In this document: positions 36,540-45,795 of the stretch, piece after piece
Numbering within the stretch: the first letter of the stretch is position 1
How the letters are laid out: every line of letters begins with the position of its first letter
From: Marinobacter halodurans
GTDB taxonomy: Bacteria > Pseudomonadota > Gammaproteobacteria > Pseudomonadales > Oleiphilaceae
Reading direction: 5' to 3'
Length of the DNA: 64,000 nt
Assembly: GCF_004327985.1 (NCBI RefSeq)
Contig: NZ_SJDL01000013.1
Coordinates: 47,254 to 111,253 of the forward strand
The notes under the pieces: model-generated
The model's input: only the letters and a program-made list of their open reading frames with translations
Database searches by the model: none
Told to the model about the DNA's origin: nothing
Made by a program: the position numbers and the translations under genes

Positions 36540-37631
36540 ATGCGTTACCAGGGTCCAACCGGATTCAAACACCAGCAACCCCAGAAAACCGGCATTCTGA
36601 TCACCAACCTGGGCACGCCGGACGCGCCGACCGCGCCAGCCCTGCGCCGGTACCTGAAGGAATTCCTGTCCGATCCCCGGGTCGTCGAATTCCCGCGCCT
36701 GCTGTGGTGGCTGGTCCTCAATGGCATCATCCTGCGAATCCGGCCCAGGCGCTCCGCCGCGGCCTACAGCAAGGTCTGGACGGCGGAAGGATCGCCCCTA
36801 CTGATCCATACCGCCAACCAGTGCGAGATGCTGCGCGAACGCCTCCAGGCCCGCTACGGCGATAACGTGGTGGTGGCCTTTGCCATGCGCTACGGTTCCC
36901 CGTCCATTGCATCGGTGCTGGAGCAGTTACAACAGGCCGGCGTTCGCAAGCTGCTGGTATTGCCGTTGTACCCCCAGTATTCGGCGTCCACCTCGGCCTC
37001 TACCTTCGATGCCATCAGCGCCGACTTCAACCGGCGCCGCTGGCTGCCGGATTTCCGCTTCATCAGCCACTATCCCGACTATCCGCCCTACATCGAGGCG
37101 ATGGCGCGTCATATCGAAGCCCACCGCGCCCGGCACGGTGCCGGAGACAAGCTGATCCTGTCCTACCACGGCGTTCCCAAACGCTACCTGCTCAACGGCG
37201 ATCCGTACCACTGCGAATGCCTGAAGACCTCGCGGCTGCTGGCCGAAAGGCTGGGGTTGGGCGAGAACGATTACATGACCACCTTCCAGTCCCGGTTCGG
37301 ACGCGAGGAATGGCTCCGGCCCTACACGGACGAGACGCTCAAGGCACTGCCCGACAAGGGCGTGAAATCCATTGACGTGTTCTGCCCCGGCTTTGCCGCC
37401 GACTGCCTGGAGACCATCGAGGAAATCGACCAGGAAAACCGCGGCTATTTCATGGCCGCCGGCGGCGAGCGGTTCCAGTACATTCCGGCGCTGAACGCCG
37501 AGGATGTGCACATCGACGCCCTCGAGCAGCTGATCGAGGAAAACCTGAAAGGCTGGTCCCTGCGCAGCCCCGGCGCCAAGGCCCTGCGGGATCGGGCGCA
37601 GCGGGCGAAGGCTCTCGGCGCCGCAGAGTAG
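36540..37631 (+). CDS. hemH: Ferrochelatase
   Basis: A 363-aa enzyme inserting Fe2+ into protoporphyrin IX, last step of protoheme synthesis. It shows GILITNLGTPDAPT near the start, MRYGSPSI, YPQYSASTSASTFDAI, the catalytic His in ILSYHGVPKRYL and the Glu in FCPGFAADCLETIEEI. Length and the cytosolic profile fit the gammaproteobacterial type. It is separated by 73 nt from the SulP gene and has its own terminator downstream. Confidence 0.96.
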   Translation: MRYQGPTGFKHQQPQKTGILITNLGTPDAPTAPALRRYLKEFLSDPRVVEFPRLLWWLVLNGIILRIRPRRSAAAYSKVWTAEGSPLLIHTANQCEMLRERLQARYGDNVVVAFAMRYGSPSIASVLEQLQQAGVRKLLVLPLYPQYSASTSASTFDAISADFNRRRWLPDFRFISHYPDYPPYIEAMARHIEAHRARHGAGDKLILSYHGVPKRYLLNGDPYHCECLKTSRLLAERLGLGENDYMTTFQSRFGREEWLRPYTDETLKALPDKGVKSIDVFCPGFAADCLETIEEIDQENRGYFMAAGGERFQYIPALNAEDVHIDALEQLIEENLKGWSLRSPGAKALRDRAQRAKALGAAE

Positions 37632-37649
37632 ATGACTGGACACCCAGGG

Positions 37650-37677
37650 AAACGGAAGCCGGGCGGCTTCCGTTTTT
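37650..37677 (+). terminator. Rho-independent terminator of hemH
   Basis: AAACGGAAGCC (37650-37660), loop GGGC, GGCTTCCGTTT (37665-37675) and further T. It can also stop the convergent 117-aa gene. Confidence 0.9.
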
Positions 37678-37688
37678 CGTTTCAGTGC

Positions 37689-38042
37689 TTAGGACACGGC
37701 ATCCGGGAGACGTCCACAGCTGGCCAGTTGCCCGCCTATCTCACGGGACAACGCCAGGGCATCCACCACGAAGTACTGACGTTCCTGTAACCCACACTGG
37801 CGAAGGATCGCCGGCAACGAGCGAAACTCGATGCGAAAGGTCAGCCGGGGGACGTAACGATAGGTCCGGCCCTTGTGGGTCCAGCTCACCAGCGGAGCCA
37901 GATGCGCCTGACCATTGGGATCGGTCTGGCGCTGGGAAGCGACATCCTCGCGCCAGTGGATGTGCAGATCCGCCACGCCGTAACGCGCCTCCATTTGACG
38001 CTCTTCGGTCAACCCGATAACCCGGTTTACTGCAATGCTCAT
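37689..38042 (-). CDS. Hypothetical 117-aa protein
   Basis: I do not recognise a family. The 117-aa product is soluble, basic-aromatic in the middle (WTHKGRTYRYVPRLTFRIEF) and has no signal peptide or membrane segment. It is supported as a gene by a very strong ribosome site (AAAGGAGG, 8 nt before ATG 38042), GC-rich third positions and the terminator shared with hemH. The frame is open to 38096, but the upstream part has no ribosome site. It is divergent from gabT across a 420-nt gap. A remote PilZ-like or YjfA-like fold is possible but not shown. Confidence 0.65.
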   Translation of the reverse strand: MSIAVNRVIGLTEERQMEARYGVADLHIHWREDVASQRQTDPNGQAHLAPLVSWTHKGRTYRYVPRLTFRIEFRSLPAILRQCGLQERQYFVVDALALSREIGGQLASCGRLPDAVS

Positions 38043-38462
38043 CGTTGAGCCTCCTTTGCCTGGGCCGCTTTCGGGCCCGATCAACAAGAAATCCAACTCA
38101 TCTCGTTGTTGTCACGGATCGTCCTGATCACGCTTTCTTGTACTGTCCACTATATGGGCAAAAGCATCGACTTCACGTCGGGAACCCGGCTGTGGCCCGA
38201 TATGACAGCGTTTCAACGGGATATGACCGGCGCCTGACCTGATTGCACTGATAAAAGTGGTCCGGGTTCGAACGGCGTACGAACAGAAAAATAGGCATCG
38301 GGGGGTGGTAAAACCGGGGGTTTAACCTCTAAGTTATAAGCTGTAACGGAGAAAGTTCGGGATAAGTCTGTCATAGAGTGACAAGTCGCTCGGGAATGGA
38401 GGCCCATTCCGTCTTCCATGAACGTGCCGGTTCGCCACGGCATGCCAATCAGGAGAACGCCT
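38043..38462. other. Gene-free divergent region between the 117-aa gene and gabT
   Basis: 420 nt. It contains an imperfect 9-3-9 inverted repeat GGTAAAACC-GGG-GGTTTAACC (38307-38327), a possible operator for gabT, and a palindrome-free AT patch around 38330-38345. No RNA gene, terminator or convincing sigma-70 or sigma-54 promoter was found. Confidence 0.4.
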
Positions 38463-39743
38463 ATGAACAACGCTGAACTGCAAGCCCTCAAGGAAAAGTA
38501 CGTCGCGGCCGGAGCTGCCAGTCCGAACGATCAGTTCGCTGACCGGGCGAAGAATGCGGAAGTCTGGGATGCTGATGGCAAACGCATGATCGACTTTGCC
38601 GGGGGTATCGGCGTTCTCAACATCGGCCACCGGCACCCGAAGGTGGTGGACGCCGTGAAGGCCCAACTGGACAAGGTGATGCACACCTGCCAGACCGTGA
38701 TGCCCTACGCTCCCTACGTCCAACTGGCTGAAAAACTGTGCAAGATCGCCCCGGTGACCGGGGATTCAGCCAAAGCCTGTATGTTCAACGCCGGTGCGGA
38801 AGCGCTGGAAAATGCCGTCAAGATTGCACGCTGCGCCACCGGGCGCCACGGCGTGATCTGCTTTGACGGCGGCTATCATGGCCGCACCCTGATGACCCTG
38901 GCCATGACCGGCAAGGTACTGCCCTACAAGCATGACTTCGGCCCCATGCCGGGCGGTGTTTTCCGTGCGCCCTTCCCGATTCCCTACCACGGCATCACCG
39001 AGGAAGACGCGCTGGATGCGCTTCGCATGCTGTTCAAGACGGACATCCCGACCAAGGATGTCGCAGCCATCGTCATCGAGGCGGTCCAGGGTGAAGGCGG
39101 TTTCTACATTGCCCCCCCGAGCTTCCTGCAGGCGCTGCGCAAGATCTGCGATGACCACGGCATTGCCCTGATCGTGGACGAAGTGCAGTCCGGCTTTGGC
39201 CGCACAGGCAAGATGTTCGCCATCGAGCACAGCAACGTGAAGGCGGACATCATGACCATGGCCAAGAGCATGGCCGGGGGTATGCCGGTTTCCGCCGTCG
39301 TCGGCAATGCCCGCATGATGGATGCCTCCGGCCCCAACAGCCTGGGCGGCACCTACAGCGGCAGCCCGCTGGCCTGCGCCTCGGCACTGGCGGTGCTCGA
39401 GGTGTTCGAGGAAGAAGACATCCTCGAGAAGAGCGTGGTCCTGGGCAACAAGCTGGAAAAACGCTTCCTCCAGTGGCAGGACAGGTTCAAGCACGTGGAT
39501 CACGTCCGCCACCTGGGGCCGATGGCGGCCTTTGAGCTGGTGACCGACAAGGTCTCGCGGAATCCGGAGCCGGAAATGACCGGCGCGCTGGTGAAGAAGT
39601 GCAAGGAGAGAGGCCTGGTCCTGCTCAACTGCGGCCTCTGGGGCAACTCGATCCGGGTGCTGATGCCGATTACGATCGAAGACGATGTGCTTGAGGAAGG
39701 CCTGGCCATCATCGAGGAAAGCCTGGCCGAGCTGGAAGCCTGA
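38463..39743 (+). CDS. gabT: 4-aminobutyrate--2-oxoglutarate transaminase
   Basis: A 426-aa class III PLP aminotransferase. NAGAEALENAVKIARCATGR and the GYHGRTLMTLAMTGK segments match GabT (SAMTGK-type). The cofactor Asp is in IVDEVQSGFGRTG, and the Schiff-base lysine is K268 in TMAKSMAGG. It converts GABA to succinate semialdehyde. ATG 38463 has AGGAGAAC upstream; the frame runs on to 38418 without a ribosome site. No gabD succinate-semialdehyde dehydrogenase gene is adjacent, so the pathway partner is elsewhere. A hairpin (about 39758-39784) follows but has no T tract. Confidence 0.93.
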   Translation: MNNAELQALKEKYVAAGAASPNDQFADRAKNAEVWDADGKRMIDFAGGIGVLNIGHRHPKVVDAVKAQLDKVMHTCQTVMPYAPYVQLAEKLCKIAPVTGDSAKACMFNAGAEALENAVKIARCATGRHGVICFDGGYHGRTLMTLAMTGKVLPYKHDFGPMPGGVFRAPFPIPYHGITEEDALDALRMLFKTDIPTKDVAAIVIEAVQGEGGFYIAPPSFLQALRKICDDHGIALIVDEVQSGFGRTGKMFAIEHSNVKADIMTMAKSMAGGMPVSAVVGNARMMDASGPNSLGGTYSGSPLACASALAVLEVFEEEDILEKSVVLGNKLEKRFLQWQDRFKHVDHVRHLGPMAAFELVTDKVSRNPEPEMTGALVKKCKERGLVLLNCGLWGNSIRVLMPITIEDDVLEEGLAIIEESLAELEA

Positions 39744-39866
39744 TGTGACGAGACGATGGGCGGGCACCTTCGGGTGTTCCGCCCGGCACGCCTGATCCTG
39801 TCTCCGCCGTTGTGTCGACCCGTATCCGGCAATCACGGCCTGCCAGTTTCCTGCGGCCAACATTGC

Positions 39867-39894
39867 TTTACCCCACCGTAGGGCCTGTTATCCT
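39867..39894 (+). promoter_or_regulatory. Possible sigma-70 promoter for pxpABC
   Basis: TTTACC at 39867-39872, 16 nt, TATCCT at 39889-39894, about 30 nt before the pxpA start. Confidence 0.35.
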
Positions 39895-39924
39895 GAGGCT
39901 ATATCACCGCCGAAGGAGATAACC

Positions 39925-40662
39925 TTGAAACTCAACTGCGATCTCGGCGAAAGCTTCGGCACCTGGACCATGGGTAATGACGAAGCGGTCATGCCCCTGA
40001 TCGACATGGCCAACGTCGCCTGCGGGTTTCATGCCTCCGACCCGGACATCATGGTCAGGACAGTGCGCCTGGCCATGAGCTACGGTGTCGCGATCGGCGC
40101 CCATCCCGCCTATGCCGACCTGCAGGGTTTCGGTCGCCGCTCGATCCCCCACACCGCCGAACAGATCCACGCCCTGATCTGGTACCAGGTCGGCGCGCTC
40201 GACGGCATCTGCCAGGCCGTCGGCCAGCGGGTGGCTTACGTCAAACCCCACGGGGCCCTCAACAATGACATGATGAAAGACCCGGCCATCCTCGAAGCGG
40301 TCCTGAAGGCAGTACACGATTACAGCCCCGACCTGCCCCTGATGATTCCCACAACGCGCCTGCATGGGGAGCACCGGGCGCTCGCCGCACAACACCAGGT
40401 TCCGCTCTGGCTGGAAGCCTTTGCCGACCGCGCCTACGACAACGAAGGCCAGCTGGTGTCGCGGCGACAGCCCGGCGCCGTCCACCACGATACCGACACG
40501 ATCGTCGCCCAGGCCCGCAGCTTCGCCGAACAGGGCGGCGTCCGGAGTGTGGAAGGGCAGTGGCTTGACCTGCCTGCGGACAGCCTCTGCGTGCACGGCG
40601 ACAACCCGGAATCCGTGGCCGCTGTGAAGGCGATACGCGAGGCGCTGGGAAAAGCCGCGTGA
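39925..40662 (+). CDS. pxpA: 5-oxoprolinase subunit A
   Basis: A 245-aa LamB/YcsF family protein, subunit A of the bacterial ATP-dependent 5-oxoprolinase that opens pyroglutamate to glutamate. It starts [18 protein letters not shown] (residues 3-20) and contains [13 protein letters not shown] and [11 protein letters not shown]. It overlaps pxpB by 4 nt. The operon detoxifies 5-oxoproline, a spontaneous product of glutamine and glutamyl residues. No transporter gene is in this unit. Confidence 0.93.
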   Translation: MKLNCDLGESFGTWTMGNDEAVMPLIDMANVACGFHASDPDIMVRTVRLAMSYGVAIGAHPAYADLQGFGRRSIPHTAEQIHALIWYQVGALDGICQAVGQRVAYVKPHGALNNDMMKDPAILEAVLKAVHDYSPDLPLMIPTTRLHGEHRALAAQHQVPLWLEAFADRAYDNEGQLVSRRQPGAVHHDTDTIVAQARSFAEQGGVRSVEGQWLDLPADSLCVHGDNPESVAAVKAIREALGKAA

Positions 40663-41339
40663 GCATTGAGCCCGTCTCCGAAGACAGCGTGCTGATCCGT
40701 TTTGGCGACCAGCTGGATGAGCAGTTAACACCCCGGATCCTGGCCGCCCAGGCACGGATTGCCTCGCAACTCGGTGACTGGATCATCGACCAGGTGCCCG
40801 CCTACACCACGTTGCTGGTGGTCTATGACCTGCACAAGGTGGATTTCCGGCGGGTGGTCGCTGGGATCGAACCCATCCTTGCAGGGATCGACGAAGGGAC
40901 GTCTGCACCTCGCGACAAGGGCCGCCTGATCGAGCTACCGGTTTACTACCACCCCGAGGTCGGCCTGGACCTCGAGGCCGTGGCCGAACGGGCCGGCCTG
41001 ACCATCGAGGACGTCATCGTCCGGCACAGCGCCACGACGTACCGGGTGTTCGCCATGGGCTTCGCCCCCGGCTTCGGCTTCATGGGGACGGTTGATCCGT
41101 CCATCGCCACACCCCGCAAGTCCACGCCGCGCCAGCGCGTACCCGCGGGGAGCGTCGGCATTGCCAACCAGCAGACCGCGGTTTACCCCTCGGTGTCGCC
41201 CGGCGGCTGGAACATCATTGGCCGCTGCCCCACCCAGCTGTTTTCACTGGAGCGCCTGTCGCTGCTCCAGGCGGGCGATCGGGTCGCCTTCAGGGCCATA
41301 TCCCGTGACGAGTTCGTCGACCAGGGAGGTGAGCTGTGA
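40659..41339 (+). CDS. pxpB: 5-oxoprolinase subunit B
   Basis: A 226-aa allophanate-hydrolase-subunit-1 (KipI) type protein. The N-terminal half has [15 protein letters not shown] and YDLHKVD. The C-terminal half holds the conserved [12 protein letters not shown] and [28 protein letters not shown] (two blocks). It pairs with PxpC to phosphorylate 5-oxoproline. It overlaps both neighbours by 4 nt. Confidence 0.92.
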   Translation: MSIEPVSEDSVLIRFGDQLDEQLTPRILAAQARIASQLGDWIIDQVPAYTTLLVVYDLHKVDFRRVVAGIEPILAGIDEGTSAPRDKGRLIELPVYYHPEVGLDLEAVAERAGLTIEDVIVRHSATTYRVFAMGFAPGFGFMGTVDPSIATPRKSTPRQRVPAGSVGIANQQTAVYPSVSPGGWNIIGRCPTQLFSLERLSLLQAGDRVAFRAISRDEFVDQGGEL

Positions 41340-42283
41340 GCGGCCTGGAAGTCCACGACACCGGCCTGCGCGCCACACTCCAGGACGAGGGCCGCCGCCA
41401 CGGCCAACACCTGGGACTGGCGGTGGGTGGCGCCGCCGACCTGCATGCGTTCCGCTGGGCCAACAAACTGCTGGACAATCCCCGTACCAGCGCCTGCCTG
41501 GAAGTCCTGATGGGCGGATTCAGCGCCGAGGCCACCGGCACGATGAGCATCGCCGTCACCGGTGCGGCAAGTCGCCTGTTCATCAACGATCGCCGCCAGT
41601 CGCTCTGGCGCACGCATACTTTACACGCTGGCGACACCATCAGCCTGGAACCCCCGTCCAACGGCCTGCTCAACTACATTGCGGTGCCTGGCGGCTGGCA
41701 GGGCAACGAGCTATGCCAAAGCCGATCCATGACGCCCCGGGAAGGCTTGCCGGGCCTGACCGTCATCGAACCGGACCAGTTGATCGAAGCGACCTCATCA
41801 GACGTCGCCCCGGAACGGCATGTCCCCCAACCGTTCCTGCCGGACTACGCCGCCCCGCTGACCCTGAACGTGATTCCGGGGTATCAACACACGGCTTTCA
41901 GTCATGATGCCCGCCGTACATTGACCACCAGACCCTATACCGTCACCCAGCAGATCGATCGCATGGGCTACCGCCTGTCCGGCGCCGCGATCAAAGCCCC
42001 GGACATGACCCTACTGTCCGAAGGCATCGCCCTCGGCGCCCTCCAGATCCCGACCGATGGCCAGCCCATCGTCCTGCTCAACGACCGCCAGACCATGGGC
42101 GGCTACCCCAAGATCGGGACAGTGGCGGCATTGGATTGCAGTCGACTTTGCCAGCGCAAACCGGATACGGAAGTCCGTTTCCGGTTTGCGGAGCTGGCCA
42201 ACGTGCAGTGTGAGCGGGTGGTGTTTGAGGCGTTTTTTGGGAGGACGGAGTGGGCAGACAGCCGTACCCTGCGCTGGCGTTAA
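41336..42283 (+). CDS. pxpC: 5-oxoprolinase subunit C
   Basis: A 315-aa allophanate-hydrolase-subunit-2 type protein. LRATLQDEGRRHGQHLGLAVGGAAD matches the family start in two blocks, FRWANKLLDNP is conserved, and SEGIALGALQIPTDGQPI plus the C-terminal MGGYPKIGTVA are diagnostic. Completes the PxpABC enzyme. The last gene of the operon; its stop lies 18 nt from the end of the convergent rhodanese-like gene. Confidence 0.92.
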   Translation: MSGLEVHDTGLRATLQDEGRRHGQHLGLAVGGAADLHAFRWANKLLDNPRTSACLEVLMGGFSAEATGTMSIAVTGAASRLFINDRRQSLWRTHTLHAGDTISLEPPSNGLLNYIAVPGGWQGNELCQSRSMTPREGLPGLTVIEPDQLIEATSSDVAPERHVPQPFLPDYAAPLTLNVIPGYQHTAFSHDARRTLTTRPYTVTQQIDRMGYRLSGAAIKAPDMTLLSEGIALGALQIPTDGQPIVLLNDRQTMGGYPKIGTVAALDCSRLCQRKPDTEVRFRFAELANVQCERVVFEAFFGRTEWADSRTLRWR

Positions 42284-42301
42284 CCATTCATGGACCGACG
42301 A

Positions 42302-43159
42302 TCACCCGCCACATCGGTATCGCTGGGGAATTTGGCCCCGCTTCCCGGCAATGTCCTCTTGACGCGCCATCAGGATGCGAAGGTCCCTTAAACTGTCCGA
42401 AAAACTGAAGACAGCCTGGTATTTCGAGGCAAGATCATCCGCTTGGTCATCAAAACCGACCAGTAGGATTTTTGAGCTATCGCCTGTCGTTATCAATATA
42501 TCCTGAAGTACTTTCTGGAGGTTTTCTTCACGACTCCGTGTCGTTCTATCGCTCAATCGGCGGAGCGCTTCGATTTTCTCCAGAGTGGACTTGTCGCTTG
42601 TATTGACGATCAACCTGAGATCGTCGCTGGCCATAGATGCCGAAAACTCTTCGCTGGAAACCCTGTTCAGCTCATTGATGGCATCCGGTTGCCCCACCAA
42701 TGAACGACCGGAGGCCACCCAACCCGCCAGGCCGTATCTCAGGATGCTGAGCGTTTTCACACCGGCTTGCTCGGCCCTGGCACAAAGTTCCGCCATGGCA
42801 TCGGTCTGGAATCCTTTATCGACGACCAGCAGCCGCTGGTGTTTCAGCAAGTTGCTGTGGAGCAGTTCGTTTGGACTCAGGTTAACCGAACTCGCGATAT
42901 GCGCCGCCTTGAAGTCATCGGTCGGGCGCACATCGACAATCAGGTCCGCCTCGGCGGTTTCTGGATCCAGCGACACGAAACATTGGGAGCTCCGCTCCCT
43001 CCCTGGCCAATCAGGCTGAATCCCCAACTGGGCCAGATAGGATTTCTCGGCCCGGCATTCACCGGAATAACCCTGGGCCATCGCCGTGAGGGACCAGGCG
43101 GAAAGGACACCCATAAAACAAACCGGCAACAGATTGGCCAGTCGAACGCCCGGCTTCAT
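42302..43159 (-). CDS. Periplasmic rhodanese-like protein without catalytic cysteine
   Basis: A 285-aa secreted protein. The signal peptide covers about residues 1-28 (hydrophobic core PVCFMGVLSAWSLTAMA). A rhodanese domain lies at about residues 70-155: LIVDVRPTDDFKAAHI, then RYGLAGWVASGRSL at its end. The active-site loop reads DKGFQTD (114-120), where rhodaneses have a nucleophilic Cys, so D114 replaces Cys and sulfurtransferase activity is not expected. A second, unrecognised half follows. It is on the same strand as, and 231 nt downstream of, the giant protein gene, so it may belong to the surface-toxin locus. Its function is unknown. Confidence 0.78.
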   Translation of the reverse strand: MKPGVRLANLLPVCFMGVLSAWSLTAMAQGYSGECRAEKSYLAQLGIQPDWPGRERSSQCFVSLDPETAEADLIVDVRPTDDFKAAHIASSVNLSPNELLHSNLLKHQRLLVVDKGFQTDAMAELCARAEQAGVKTLSILRYGLAGWVASGRSLVGQPDAINELNRVSSEEFSASMASDDLRLIVNTSDKSTLEKIEALRRLSDRTTRSREENLQKVLQDILITTGDSSKILLVGFDDQADDLASKYQAVFSFSDSLRDLRILMARQEDIAGKRGQIPQRYRCGG

Positions 43160-43390
43160 TTACAGATACTCCGAAAGGGAAGGCAATCAATAACCAGGTT
43201 CATCCGATTTCGCCAAATTGTACTTGCCAGTGAAAAAGCCAAACTCTACCCCGCAATTCCATGTCACTGTTCGTCAACGGCCTTCAGGCGCAACAAGCAT
43301 CAGGCCGTTGGATCGTCGCCAATGCTGTGCCTTGTCATATCCGAGGAACAAGGACGGCCCTGACCCGCGTGCCGTCCCCATGCCCTCAAA

Positions 43391-45795
43391 CTACTCAGAG
43401 ACAGGTAGTGCACCGATATCCCAGTTGCCAACCCTCGCTTCACCCGTCGCGTAGAAATCAAACCCAAAGTCTGGATAGGCACTTAAGTCCACCCCCTGGC
43501 CCTGTGCGGCTGTGTCTTCTGGAGCCAAGCGGTAGTCACCATTAGGTGCATCGACAAACTGGACGGTCCGGGATCGGAAATCTTCATCCGGGCTGCTGCC
43601 ATCCGCACTGACATTGTTTCCAGTGACATTCCAAAAATCCTGCCATGAGGTAAGGTCCTTGAATTGATTCCCGATGGCGAGATTGTTCAGAACGGTAGTG
43701 TTTCTATTCTCAACACGCAGACCATAACCGTTTCCAATCAGCGTGTTATTGAAAACAAAAGCAGGGCCGGCGATGTATATGCCATGGTTTGTATAGCTGC
43801 CGGTAAATCCACTGATGATGTTGTTCCTCAACACATAGGTCGCGTTGGGATCGCTTGCAGAGATACCCGTCGACGAACTGGGTTCGAGCGTCATTTCGCC
43901 TTTAATAATCAAGTTGTCGATCGTAATGACCGACCCACTCACCTGACGGTCTATGTCCACGCCATACGCATAGTTGTACCCCTTGTTCCGGATAACAATT
44001 TCACCACCTTCACCCTTGATATGGACAAACGGCGCACGGATAAAAAGAGCTCGGGGATAGTCACCAACTCCCGAAACGTCAAGGCGATACCCCTTTTCCA
44101 ATACAATCGTGAGAGGAAACTCTTTCGTGCTCAGAGTATGGAAGATGGTCACCGGTTCATGATCGACAACGCCTGAAGTCGCCCGCACCCGTATAAGCAG
44201 CGGGTGATCATGTGCACTAGGCTCACCCATCATGGCTTCCCACAAACTGTGATAGTCCACATCGGCTTCAGGGTTCGTATCCACCGTGACGAGCCTCGCG
44301 CCTCCCGATCCCGATGGAGACACCACAATCACAAAGGTCTGTTTGGCGAGCCCACCCTTGCCGTCGGTGACCTGCAACTCAACCGGGAACTCGCCGACCT
44401 GGTCGCTCGTCGGTGTCCAGGTGATTTCGCCCAGGCCCGGATCAATCGACATCCCGTTGGGCTTCTGGACCAGGCTATAGGTGAGGATGTCATTGTCGTG
44501 ATCGCTCGCCTGAACGATGTAGTTGTAGTCCGCTTCCTCGTCAACCTGCGTCACAGGCAAGCTATCAATGAATGGCGGCCAGTTGGAAACAGCGCCAACC
44601 GAGAATGCACCAACCGACCAATCGTTCCCTCGATCATTTCCTAGCGCATCGACATGGAAGGGATAGGATCCCGCACTGCTCAGGTTCACCCCCTGTGAGA
44701 CAGCCGCTTCATCCCAGGGGGCCAGTTGATAGTTGCCAGCGTCGGCATCAACAAATTCAACGGTTCGTGAACGGAAGTCCGGATCCGGACTCGTATCATC
44801 CGAACTTATGTTGTTTCCCGTGACCGTCCAGGTGTACCCCCAGGAACCGTAATCAACAGCACTGTTGTCGACCGACAGATTGTTGCGCACTGTCGCTTCG
44901 GAGGTCTCAATACGAAGCCCGTAGCGGTTACCCACAAAGGTATTGTTGTCAATGAAGGCCGTTCCGGACACATAAACACCGGCATTTTGATAGCTGCCCC
45001 CAAAGCCAGTCACCAGATTATTTCGAACGATGTAAGTGGCATTTTCGTCACTTAACCGAAGGCCGGCACCACTCTTGGGACTACCGGTGATATCACCTTC
45101 AATCCTGAGACTCTCCAGTCGAATGATCGAACCCGCAGCCTGCCCGCTGACCTGGATGGCGTCGACAAAGTCATTGCCGCTATTACTGACACGGATCCGG
45201 CCACCCTCGCCCCTCAACGTGACATTGGACTCGCGAAGATTGATGGCATAGCCGTATTTCTGAACCGATGCATCCAGCAAATAGCCGTCTTCGAAGATGA
45301 TGGTCAGACGGTTTTCCGCCGTCGGATTGATGGCAACGATATCAACAGGTGCTGTATCGGCGAGTCCCGATGTTGCCCTCGCCCTGATAATCAGGGGCTG
45401 TGTCAGGTCGCGGGATTCACCGGCTATGGCAGCCGCCAGGCTGTTATAGTCCGCCCCACTGTCCGGGTTGGTATCAACGATCACAACGTGCGCATTGGGT
45501 TGATCTTCCGGCGCAACGTTTACGCGGATTGTCTGCCGTGCAACACCGCCGCCCTGATCAACCACCTCGACGACAATCGCCAGCGTACCCTGCTGATCAG
45601 CACCCGGCGTCCATTGCACCAGCCCCGTCTGCGGATCCACCGTCACGCCCTCTGGCCCATCCACCAACCGGTACGTGAACGTGTCACCTTCCCGACCGCT
45701 GGCCTGGATCTGGTAGGTGTAGGCCTGGCCTTCCACCGCCGTGTAGTCCGGTTCCGATGTCACCGTGGGCGCACTCGCCTCGATTGCCCAGGCCA
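43391..45795 (-). repeat. Tandem duplication of a 400-aa Ig plus beta-helix unit
   Basis: Within the giant protein, nt about 45795-44590 and 44590-43394 encode two copies of the same unit. Shared landmarks in order are ITWTPTSDQ-type/VQWTPGADQ, VDTNPD/VDTNPE, RARATSG/RVRATSG, NATYIVRNN/NATYVLRNN, GNRYGLRIE/GNGYGLRVE, WTVTGNNIS/WNVTGNNVS, SPDPDFRSRTV/SPDEDFRSRTV. Protein similarity is clear while the DNA has diverged, so the duplication is old. Confidence 0.85.

Noticed and set aside
39758..39784. Hairpin with TTCG loop after gabT
   Set aside because: The stem contains mismatches and no T tract follows; noted in the gabT entry but not called a terminator.
43275..43310. CAACGGCCT/AGGCCGTTG stem between the giant gene and the rhodanese-like gene
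   Set aside because: Long 18-nt loop and no T run; it could be a processing stem but evidence is too thin.
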